Shown here in pieces: positions 8,206 through 14,547 of a stretch of DNA of 21,124 nt. Each line of letters starts with the position of its first letter. Position 1 is the stretch's first letter. The stretch lies in assembly GCA_039105265.1 (NCBI GenBank), contig JAPFFF010000509.1, positions 1-21,124 on the forward strand, in the 5' to 3' direction. The translations under genes were made by a program, and so were the position numbers. The stretch comes from Tritrichomonas musculus (lineage: Eukaryota; Parabasalia; Tritrichomonadida; Tritrichomonadidae). Under the pieces are notes generated by a model. That model made no database searches. It saw nothing but the letters and a program-made list of their open reading frames with translations, and was not told where the DNA came from.

Positions 8206-8469
8206 AGTAGTTATACATAGTGAAGGGGGGATAGATAACCAGTATAAGCAAATGAGGCTCCCCGTGTAGGGTGGCTGGGTGGGGGTTGCTTGGGGGCTGT
8301 TTGGAGATATGGTTTATTATAGCGAGGGAGCTTTTCAAAGCGAGGGAGCTATAATATAAAACATCTCCAAAGTACCTCAAATTATCGTCTCTTCAGGAAG
8401 CTTTCAAAGCTGGGGAGCCTCATTTGCTTATACTGGTTATCTATCCCCCCTTCACTATGTATAACTACT
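8206..8469. repeat. 58-bp perfect inverted repeat enclosing a nested hairpin
   Basis: The arms 8206-8263 and 8412-8469 are exact reverse complements over 58 bases, with outer ends AGTAGTTATACATAG and inner ends GAGGCTCCCC. The 148-base centre holds a second hairpin, with GGAGAT (8303-8308) against ATCTCC (8363-8368) and TTATTATAGC-type arms (8313-8323 against 8348-8359). Between the inner arms GCGAGGGAGCT occurs twice. It lies exactly between the convergent gene modules. It could be a bidirectional transcript terminator, a replication-related cruciform, or a small inverted-repeat insertion. No target-site duplication was found beside the arms. Confidence 0.9.
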
Positions 8470-8531
8470 ACAGCATTGGATTAAACGCTTTGATCCAAGA
8501 ATATAATTGAGCTGCAAAAAAATTTTTTTAC
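8470..8531. other. Short A/T-rich gap with CA7T7 tract
   Basis: A run of seven A followed by seven T (about 8516-8529) lies next to the end of the minus-strand gene at 8532. It would suit a transcript end for that gene. Nothing else is visible. Confidence 0.3.
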
Positions 8532-8809
8532 TTTATGCCTTTATCAACTCAGCTAATTTTTTCAGCTCTTCTAATTCTTTTTTCTTTCGTAGCCTATACT
8601 CCTTTTGTTGTTGCCTTCTTGCCTCGAGCCTTTCCTCTGGTGTATTGTATTTGCTCTTGCGTCCTCGCTTTTGTTTTTCAGGAGTTGGTGTTTCCTCTTC
8701 AGCTTTTTCTTCAGAGATTTTTTTTTAAATTCTCTTCGGATTTACTTTTAGATAGTTTTTTTATAATATCAGTTTTATTAAATTGTGTGAGGTCTATTTG
8801 ATTAGTCAT
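8532..8809 (-). pseudogene. Small basic coiled-coil (bZIP-like) protein of the element, broken
   Basis: The minus strand encodes a start region MTNQIDLTQFNKTDIIKKL and an end region containing KRGRKSKYNTPEERLEARR followed by a K/E/L-rich helix ending LAELIKA. The pattern of a basic patch, then a leucine-rich charged helix, looks like a small DNA-binding coiled coil, though it is not a proven bZIP. It lies directly downstream of the capsid gene on the same strand, so it probably belongs to the late module. It looks broken by about one break. Confidence 0.55.
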
Positions 8810-8840
8810 TTGCCTTCGTGATAAAATGTAAAATAAATTT

Positions 8841-10169
8841 CTAAACACACACATATTTCAAACACAGATGATATTTGTTAATTAGTTCGTTGTATTGTTT
8901 GTTATATACTTGCTTTACTTCCTGACTTACCATTCCATATATCTTTATGTCTGGATACTCATCTGTCGTTCCAAATGCTTTTGCAGGGATGTTTCCATAG
9001 CCTCCACAGTTTAATTGAAATAGCTTAAATTGTGGATTCTTGAAGTAGGTATGATGAGTGTGCTTTTCAGGGAATAAACAAAATATTGAGTCAACAAAGC
9101 GAGGAGTAATAGTACAGGTGGTTTTGCAATTTGGATTTTTTAGTCTATTTGTTGTAGTATATACAGAAAGGGTTTGTGTAGGAAATGTTAATGGATGAGT
9201 TGGGTCAGCATATCTTTGAACGAGACTGGAATAAATATTATCTTCAATACCAAAGCATGGTATGATAGATGAGCATTCCGTAATTTCATAACTATTTACT
9301 TGGAATGTTCTGGCGTTTGCTGTAAGTGCTTTTGTGTCTGTTGATATGGCAGTATACATTGTTATTGGTTCATTTATTGGAGTAAATTCATTCGTAATAT
9401 TTGGTAAAGTATATTTTGATATTTCTTTATAGTTATTTTGCAAACCTAGTTCTGGGCCCAAAGGACAGCATACCATTCCAGCACATGAGAAGAATAATCG
9501 AAGCTCTATCTTGCCTGCGAAGGCTGGGAGGTATTTAATATTAGAGAGGGGTAAGAATCGTCTCAAATCTATCTTGAGATGAATTTTGTATGTTTGTTCA
9601 TACCATTTAATACCATTTCTCTCTTTCCAATCAACAATGAATCCTGCTCTACTTCCTGACTTACCATTCCATATATCTTTATGTCTGGCCTTAGAATATA
9701 CATCTGCTCTCTTTGTTGTTTCGTTGGCACAACAGGCTGTAAAAAATGATTCTTCACAACCAAAATTCTGGGTATAGATAGTAATGCCATTAGCCACGAT
9801 TTCATATTTTTCGACGGCATCCCTAGCATCTTTAAAGCCAAACCAAACTCTATTGAATTGATAATTATCATCTGTATTTTCTATTTCTTTAACCTCTTGT
9901 CCTGCAGCTTCTTTAATACTGACTTCCATATCAGCTTTTATAAATCCATTATATATGTCTGCTGTATTGTTTGTGTTTGGAAATATAATAGCGCTGATAT
10001 ATGAGCCTTGAGAGATTGGAGGAGATGGAGAATATGATGTTTGGGGGCTTATAGTATACTGTTTGTTGGTATCACTTAGGGCTATACAATTATCTACAAT
10101 ATCAAAATATGATGCTATTTGGGTACATACTTCAGCTGATGTTCTGAGTTCAATCTCTGGATTAATCAT
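8841..10169 (-). CDS. Candidate major capsid protein (double jelly-roll type)
   Basis: The frame encodes 442 residues, and the size, beta-rich character and position beside basic-tailed structural-type genes suit the major capsid protein of Polinton-like viruses. The best internal cue is KIHLKIDLRRFLPLSN (195-210) followed by LPAFAGKIELRLFF (214-227). This resembles the end of the first jelly roll in that family, where a basic strand, a loop and G-x-I-E-L-R-L recur. Many Cys residues (for example ACC, MVCC) are unusual. A 44-bp DNA stretch occurs twice within the gene, read in two different frames. The frame is open from ATG at 10169 to TAG. The call rests on pattern and context and would need a profile or structure comparison. 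Confidence 0.6.
   Translation of the reverse strand: MINPEIELRTSAEVCTQIASYFDIVDNCIALSDTNKQYTISPQTSYSPSPPISQGSYISAIIFPNTNNTADIYNGFIKADMEVSIKEAAGQEVKEIENTDDNYQFNRVWFGFKDARDAVEKYEIVANGITIYTQNFGCEESFFTACCANETTKRADVYSKARHKDIWNGKSGSRAGFIVDWKERNGIKWYEQTYKIHLKIDLRRFLPLSNIKYLPAFAGKIELRLFFSCAGMVCCPLGPELGLQNNYKEISKYTLPNITNEFTPINEPITMYTAISTDTKALTANARTFQVNSYEITECSSIIPCFGIEDNIYSSLVQRYADPTHPLTFPTQTLSVYTTTNRLKNPNCKTTCTITPRFVDSIFCLFPEKHTHHTYFKNPQFKLFQLNCGGYGNIPAKAFGTTDEYPDIKIYGMVSQEVKQVYNKQYNELINKYHLCLKYVCV
8911..9688 (-). repeat. 44-bp direct repeat inside the capsid gene, read in two frames
   Basis: The 44 bases at 8911-8954 recur at 9645-9688 with one difference; 39 bases are identical. The offset of 734 bases is not a multiple of three. 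The same DNA is therefore translated as HKDIWNGKSGSRA in one place and PDIKIYGMVSQEVKQ in the other, both within the one open frame. A short patch must have been copied from one site into the other. Confidence 0.9.
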
Positions 10170-10195
10170 GGTGTTTTTATAAAAAAATAAAAACT

Positions 10196-10810
10196 TTATA
10201 ACATATCAGAGAAAATATTATTCCTCCTTCTACGAATGACTTGAGGTTGAGGAGGAGGTGTTGGTGGTAGTTCTTCCTCTGGTTCTTCTTCTATATCATT
10301 GACGAAGTCAACTTTGCCTGAATGCAAATTAGGCTCTTGAATATATTGTGGCTGAGTATATTGATAGTAGGGTTTGCTCATTTGTTTTTGCACCACTTCT
10401 TTTATCATCCTTTTTTGTTCTTTCTTTTCTCGTTTATTTTTTATTTCTTCCCCTAATAACTTTAGCTGATTTAATATTTTCATATTTATTGTAGGGTCAT
10501 TGGCATAGCCAACTTCACTATGTGAATATATATTTGATTGCGGCTTAGTCCTTTCGATTTTTTTGGCAGAGCAGACCTTTCCCTGAGAGCAAGTGGGGAG
10601 AGGTTTTGTAGGCTCTTCTGCTGGCTCTTCTACTTCCTGCTCTTCTACCTGTGGTTCAGCTTGAGGTTTGGATAGGGGCTCCTTACGAGGCCTAACAATA
10701 TATTTTCCTTCTGTTTTGGTAGGGAACACTTCAAAATCATCGTCTTCAATCCCACGTAGCCATTTATTTATCAACTGTAATCTTTTGCTTTGAGGCACTC
10801 TTTTGCTCAT
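10196..10810 (-). CDS. Charged, proline-rich structural-type protein
   Basis: The 204-residue product is not recognised. A basic N-terminal helix (SKRVPQSKRLQLINKWLRG) leads into a P/E/Q-rich disordered stretch (about 45-75, with QVEEQEVEEPAEEPTK). A charged helix (about 112-143, with GEEIKNKREKKEQKRM) could form a coiled coil. The C-terminus has an acidic-proline part (EEEPEEELPPTPPPQP) and ends IRRRRNNIFSDML. Such alternating disordered acidic and basic parts are common in scaffold, core or minor capsid proteins. It lies between the basic-tailed protein and the capsid gene on the same strand. An A/T-rich stretch containing TATAAA near 10200-10195 overlaps its end and may serve as promoter for the capsid gene. 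Confidence 0.6.
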   Translation of the reverse strand: MSKRVPQSKRLQLINKWLRGIEDDDFEVFPTKTEGKYIVRPRKEPLSKPQAEPQVEEQEVEEPAEEPTKPLPTCSQGKVCSAKKIERTKPQSNIYSHSEVGYANDPTINMKILNQLKLLGEEIKNKREKKEQKRMIKEVVQKQMSKPYYQYTQPQYIQEPNLHSGKVDFVNDIEEEPEEELPPTPPPQPQVIRRRRNNIFSDML

Positions 10811-10869
10811 TTATGAAATTTAAAAAAATGTTTGAATATGCAGGCTTTTACACGAATTTGTTTGAGTTT

Positions 10870-11631
10870 TCACCTCCTTACTTTTCTTCTTCTTCTCATG
10901 CCTCTTATCATTCTATATCTTTTGCCTTGATATATTTTATAACCTACTGGTTTTCTTGAATAATGGATACGTGGATAATTTAAAGAATTTAGATAATAAT
11001 TGGCTAATAATTCATTATTTACGTCTCCTATTTTTTTCTCTAATTCTTTCTTCTTCTCTTTGTTGTCTATTCTCTCACTGCTCTCTCCTAGTGATTTTAT
11101 TACTTTAGCTCCTACTTTAACATATTTATTGTCTGTTGTATTACCAATAGTTTCTGCAATTTCACCACCTCCATTGAGTAATTCAGTTTTATTATCCCAT
11201 GCCCATTTCAATCTCTCTTTCATTTTATTTACGTGTTCATAATTATTTTTGGGTATTCCATCTGTCATTTTATTATATGCTTTTTTAAGCTTGTTTACAA
11301 ATTTCCATGTTATCCCTTCGGAATTATTTTGAGTTGTCATAGGGGGTGGCATAGGAGCTGGTGCTGGTGCTGGTGCTGGAGGCGGCATATAATGTGGGGT
11401 AGGAGGAGGTTCTTGGATTGGCTTGGGAGGAGCTGGAGTAGGAGTAGGAACTGGAACTGGTTTTTGGATTGGTTCTAGAGAAGGTCCTTGGGTGGGTTTT
11501 TTGCTAAAGAATTTGTTATATGTATTGCTCACAAGATTTGATATTTTATCACTTATCCCTCCTATTGGCTCTTCTGTACCATCACTTCGTAAGGTAGGAG
11601 CAGTACCCATCGTTAAAAATGGAATAGACAT
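10870..11631 (-). CDS. Basic-tailed, proline-rich minor capsid-like protein
   Basis: The 253-residue product begins MSIPFLTMGTAPTLRSDG, a hydrophobic and exposed-looking N-terminus. A long proline/alanine stretch (about 48-100) made of PVPTPTPAPP and PAPAPAPAP words comes next, then a helical region (about 105-215). It ends with a strongly basic tail, YRMIRGMRRRRKVRR. Arg/Lys tails of this kind bind DNA in adenovirus-like core and minor capsid proteins, and the proline-rich spacer fits an internal capsid cement protein. It is the most upstream large gene of the minus-strand module. The family is not identified, so the role comes from composition and context. Confidence 0.6.
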   Translation of the reverse strand: MSIPFLTMGTAPTLRSDGTEEPIGGISDKISNLVSNTYNKFFSKKPTQGPSLEPIQKPVPVPTPTPAPPKPIQEPPPTPHYMPPPAPAPAPAPMPPPMTTQNNSEGITWKFVNKLKKAYNKMTDGIPKNNYEHVNKMKERLKWAWDNKTELLNGGGEIAETIGNTTDNKYVKVGAKVIKSLGESSERIDNKEKKKELEKKIGDVNNELLANYYLNSLNYPRIHYSRKPVGYKIYQGKRYRMIRGMRRRRKVRR

Positions 11632-11653
11632 TTAAATGAAGACAAAATTTAGC

Positions 11654-11692
11654 TTACCAATCATCAGGTTTGCCTTTTAACTCATCTGCCAT
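11654..11692 (-). CDS. Twelve-codon upstream micro-frame
   Basis: ATG at 11692 opens a 12-codon frame (MADELKGKPDDW) ending TAA, 23 bases upstream of the basic-tailed protein's start. The peptide composition looks protein-like. It may be a regulatory upstream frame, the remains of a longer gene, or chance. There is no supporting ribosome-site evidence. Confidence 0.2.
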   Translation of the reverse strand: MADELKGKPDDW

Positions 11693-11715
11693 ATAGTAGT
11701 ATACAAAAGGGGTGA

Positions 11716-11736
11716 TTTAAGACCGGGGGTCTTAAA
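11716..11736. terminator. Perfect 9-bp stem, 3-base loop hairpin
   Basis: TTTAAGACC (11716-11724) and GGTCTTAAA (11728-11736) form a tight stem around GGG. It lies in the 186-base gap between the element's last micro-frame and the satellite leader. It could mark the end of the element or a host repeat. A terminator role is only a guess. Confidence 0.35.
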
Positions 11737-11877
11737 ACGCTTCGCTTCCCCCTTTCTCGGTTCTCCGCTCTTGACGAGCTTCGAACCGACCACCATAAAT
11801 ATAGGTCATCAATGCGGTCCATAACTGTCTTCAGTTTTTGATTTGTTATACGAGACCCTATATTGCGCATAAAAACC
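11737..11877. other. Junction DNA between element and satellite
   Basis: This stretch starts with a GC-richer, host-like sequence (CGCTTCGCTTCCCCC and CGAGCTTCGAACCGACC) and then turns A/T-rich. A minus-strand frame across 11682-11930 exists but runs into the satellite and has no protein-like features. No terminal repeat of the element could be recognised. Confidence 0.35.
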
Positions 11878-11904
11878 TGTATTTGAAGAAGATTTTTTGC
11901 AAGC

Positions 11905-12027
11905 ATGGAAACGAATACAGACGGGAACACGGAAGACCTTAAAGAATTTATTTTACAGATGGTTATACTTTACTTATATTTGAAGATGCAGGATTCGAAA
12001 GACAAACGTACAGAACGGAATACATGA
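11905..12027 (+). CDS. First micro-frame of array 1, with leader start codon
   Basis: The leader supplies ATG at the position of codon 3 of a normal A unit and in the same frame, so the peptide starts METNTDGNTEDL and then matches the A peptide to ...RTERNT. The TGA overlaps the ATG of the next unit. An identical arrangement starts array 2 at 14575. Translation is not shown; the frame is short, and the claim rests on the repeated preservation of start, frame and stop. Confidence 0.3.
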   Translation: METNTDGNTEDLKEFILQMVILYLYLKMQDSKDKRTERNT

Positions 12028-12152
12028 ACACGGAAACGAATACAGACGGGAACACGGAAGACCTTAAAGAATTTATTTTACAGATGGTTATACTTTACTT
12101 ATATTTGAAGATGCAGGATTCGAAAGACAAACGTACAGAACGGAATACATGA
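12024..12152 (+). CDS. Representative A-unit micro-frame (42 codons)
   Basis: The frame begins MNTETNTDGNTEDLKEF, has a hydrophobic centre (FILQMVILYLYL, about residues 17-28) and ends with a charged tail KDKRTERNT. Its stop TGA lies inside ATGA, with the ATG opening the next unit. The same frame recurs in about 47 A units. The layout of a polar head, hydrophobic stretch and basic tail could suit a tiny membrane-associated peptide. Chance openness of a repeat unit is the competing view. Confidence 0.3.
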   Translation: MNTETNTDGNTEDLKEFILQMVILYLYLKMQDSKDKRTERNT

Positions 12153-12515
12153 ACACGGAAACGAATACAGACGGGAACACGGAAGACCTTAAAGAATTTA
12201 TTTTACAGATGGTTATACTTTACTTATATTTGAAGATGCAGGATTCGAAAGACAAACGTACAGAACGGAATACATGAACACGGAAACGAATACAGAAACG
12301 AACACAGAAGAATATCTCGATTTTATTATATAAACAGTTCTATTTTGATTTTAAATATTATTCAGTAATCAGAATTAAAGAAAGGAATACATGAACACGG
12401 AAACGAATACAGACGGGAACACGGAAGACCTTAAAGAATTTATTTTACAGATGGTTATACTTTACTTATATTTGAAGATGCAGGATTCGAAAGACAAACG
12501 TACGGAACGGAATAC

Positions 12516-12638
12516 ATGAACACGGAAACGAATACAGAAACGAACACAGAAGAATATCTCGAAATTATGTTATATAAACAGTTCTATTTTGATTTTAAAT
12601 ATTATTCAGTAATCAGAATTAAAGAAAGGAATACATGA
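12516..12638 (+). CDS. Representative B-unit micro-frame (40 codons)
   Basis: The frame begins MNTETNTETNTEEYLE, has an aromatic-rich centre (KQFYFDFKYYSVI) and ends RIKERNT, again with TGA inside ATGA. Head and tail match the A peptide while the centre differs. Silent or conservative changes (ACA/ACG Thr, CGG/AGG Arg, GAA/GAC Glu/Asp) separate A and B in the shared parts. Intact B units start at 12516, 12760, 13129, 13373, 19589, 19833, 20202 and 20446. B' units have an altered centre and a shorter frame. Confidence 0.3.
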   Translation: MNTETNTETNTEEYLEIMLYKQFYFDFKYYSVIRIKERNT

Positions 12639-13830
12639 ACACGGAAACGAATACAGACGGGAACACGGAAGACCTTAAAGAATTTATTTTACAGATGGTT
12701 ATACTTTACTTATATTTGAAGATGCAGGATTCGAAAGACAAACGTACAGAACGGAATACATGAACACGGAAACGAATACAGAAACGAACACAGAAGAATA
12801 TCTCGAAATTATGTTATATAAACAGTTCTATTTTGATTTTAAATATTATTCAGTAATCAGAATTAAAGAAAGGAATACATGAACACGGAAACGAATACAG
12901 ACGGGAACACGGAAGACCTTAAAGAATTTATTTTACAGATGGTTATACTTTACTTATATTTGAAGATGCAGGATTCGAAAGACAAACGTACAGAACGGAA
13001 TACATGAACACGGAAACGAATACAGACGGGAACACGGAAGACCTTAAAGAATTTATTTTACAGATGGTTATACTTTACTTATATTTGAAGATGCAGGATT
13101 CGAAAGACAAACGTACGGAACGGAATACATGATCACGGAAACGAATACAGAAACGAACACAGAAGAATATCTCGAAATTATGTTATATAAACAGTTCTAT
13201 TTTGATTTTAAATATTATTCAGTAATCAGAATTAAAGAAAGGAATACATGAACACGGAAACGAATACAGACGGGAACACGGAAGACCTTAAAGAATTTAT
13301 TTTACAGATGGTTATACTTTACTTATATTTGAAGATGCAGGATTCGAAAGACAAACGTACAGAACGGAATACATGAACACGGAAACGAATACAGAAACGA
13401 ACACAGAAGAATATCTCGAAATTATGTTATATAAACAGTTCTATTTTGATTTTAAATATTATTCAGTAATCAGAATTAAAGAAAGGAATACATGAACACG
13501 GAAACGAATACAGACGGGAACACGGAAGACCTTAAAGAATTTATTTTACAGATGGTTATACTTTACTTATATTTGAAGATGCAGGATTCGAAAGACAAAC
13601 GTACAGAACGGAATACATGAACACGGAAACGAATACAGACGGGAACACGGAAGACCTTAAAGAATTTATTTTACAGATGGTTATACTTTACTTATATTTG
13701 AAGATGCAGGATTCGAAAGACAAACGTACAGAACGGAATACATGAACACGGAAACGAATACAGAAACGAACACAGAAGAATATCTCGATTTTATTATATA
13801 AACAGTTCTATTTTGATTTTAAATAATCAG

Positions 13831-13935
13831 ATGAACGTCGATCGGCATGCACTTCCCCGCTCGACCAACCAACAACGCAAATCACACGCACAATCAATGC
13901 AACACATATTCGCTATACAAAGTCTCACACATTAG
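13831..13935 (+). CDS. C-unit micro-frame 1 (34 codons)
   Basis: The frame begins MNVDRHALPRSTNQQRK in the first C unit (MNFDQQALPRSTNQQRK in later ones) and ends HIFAIQSLTH before TAG. It is Q/N-rich and basic. As in A and B units it opens with ATGAAC. It is short and unsupported beyond being repeated. Confidence 0.2.
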   Translation: MNVDRHALPRSTNQQRKSHAQSMQHIFAIQSLTH

Positions 13936-13941
13936 CAGACA

Positions 13942-13980
13942 CGCCGGCCGATGCTGATATACAATCAACATCGGCCGGCG
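13942..13980. repeat. GC-rich 12-bp hairpin in C unit
   Basis: CGCCGGCCGATG (13942-13953) and CATCGGCCGGCG (13969-13980) are exact reverse complements around a 15-base loop that itself allows four more pairs. The same hairpin recurs at 14197-14235, 17636-17674, 17891-17929, 18146-18184 and 21015-21053. It stands out in AT-rich surroundings. Confidence 0.9.
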
Positions 13981-14032
13981 AGTGGCAAAGTAACTCAGGC
14001 AGAAAAATGTTTTAACACTCATTAGGCATAAC

Positions 14033-14089
14033 ATGCAAACAATATCAGACGCAACAGAAGAACAGAAACAAAAAATTTTTATCAGATGA
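14033..14089 (+). CDS. C-unit micro-frame 2 (18 codons), coupled by ATGA
   Basis: MQTISDATEEQKQKIFIR ends with TGA inside ATGA, and that ATG opens micro-frame 1 of the next C unit. The same coupling recurs at 17727-17783 and 17982-18038. The repeated stop-start overlap is the reason to list so short a frame. Confidence 0.2.
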   Translation: MQTISDATEEQKQKIFIR

Positions 14090-14354
14090 ACTTCGACCAG
14101 CAGGCACTTCCCCGCTCGACCAACCAACAACGCAAATCACACGCACAATCAATGCAACACATATTCGCTATACAAAGTCTCACACATTAGCAGACACGCC
14201 GGCCGATGCTGATATACAATCAACATCGGCCGGCGAGTGGCAAAGTAACTCAGGCAGAAAAATGTTTTAACACTCATTAGGCATAACATGCAAACAATAT
14301 CAGACGCAACAGAAGAACAGAAACAAAAAATTTTTATCAGATGAACTTCGACCA

Positions 14355-14547
14355 AAGAAGCAAGCAAATCGCACGTACAAGCAATACATGTATACTTTTT
14401 TTTTTCATTTTTATCTTATCTTATCTTTTTGTATTTTTTTTTTTTTTAAAGCCTTTTTATTTATTTTTTGTAATATATTTTTTATTTTACTAGTTTTGAT
14501 ACTATATTTTATATATTTTTCTTTTCTTTTTTTTTTAATTTAAGATA
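14355..14547. other. T-rich low-complexity stretch before array 2
   Basis: After the C stub come about 35 bases of C-like but diverged sequence. Then follow about 150 bases of T-dominated DNA with TTATC repeats and long T runs on the + strand. It leads directly into the array 2 leader at 14548. It may be a poly-T tract of a lost retroelement (poly-A on the other strand), a promoter-like T-rich region, or simple sequence. No gene is seen. Confidence 0.5.

Larger units (their letters stand above)
1..11700. mobile_element. Polinton-like virus-derived element, left end outside window
   Basis: A protein-primed family B DNA polymerase, a KilA-N protein and a candidate double jelly-roll capsid protein with a basic-tailed minor-capsid-like partner occur together, in two convergent modules. 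That combination points to the Polinton / Polinton-like virus group. The left end is outside the window. The right end is only approximate, placed between the last minus-strand gene and the satellite DNA that starts near 11,878. No terminal repeat could be paired inside the window. The element looks young, since its main frames are long and open, and it carries about three breaks in total. No integrase, packaging ATPase, protease or penton was seen, so membership in classical integrase-bearing Polintons is not shown. A stand-alone or plasmid-like relative is the alternative. Confidence 0.7.
11878..13825 (+). repeat. Satellite array 1: A/B units (125 / 119 / 117 bp)
   Basis: Sixteen units follow a 27-base leader (11878-11904). 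Unit starts (ATG) are at 11905, 12024, 12149, 12274, 12391, 12516, 12635, 12760, 12879, 13004, 13129, 13248, 13373, 13492, 13617 and 13742. In order the types are A A A B' A B A B A A B A B A A B'. A is 125 bp, B 119 bp and B' 117 bp, and the last B' is cut short where the C units begin. A copies are almost identical, differing mainly in ATGAAC/ATGATC and TACAGA/TACGGA, which indicates recent homogenisation. Every A and B unit is an open frame that overlaps its neighbour by ATGA. Confidence 0.97.
13826..14354 (+). repeat. C-unit satellite 1 (255 bp), two units and a stub
   Basis: Two 255-bp units start at the ATG of ATCAGATGAAC (13831 and 14086), and a third begins at 14341 but diverges after about 14 bases. 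The first unit has its own variant start (GTCGATCGGCATG in place of TTCGACCAGCAGG), as do the first C units at 17525 and 20904. Each full unit carries the GC-rich hairpin. The join to the preceding B' unit lies at the shared word AATCAG. Confidence 0.95.

Noticed and set aside
8507-8801. Phe/Ser/Leu-rich plus-strand frames
   Set aside because: They are the antisense of a Lys/Glu/Arg-rich minus-strand gene, which is the better explanation.
11682-11930. 82-codon minus-strand frame across the element-satellite junction
   Set aside because: It begins inside the satellite and runs through unrelated junction DNA; the product shows no protein-like pattern.
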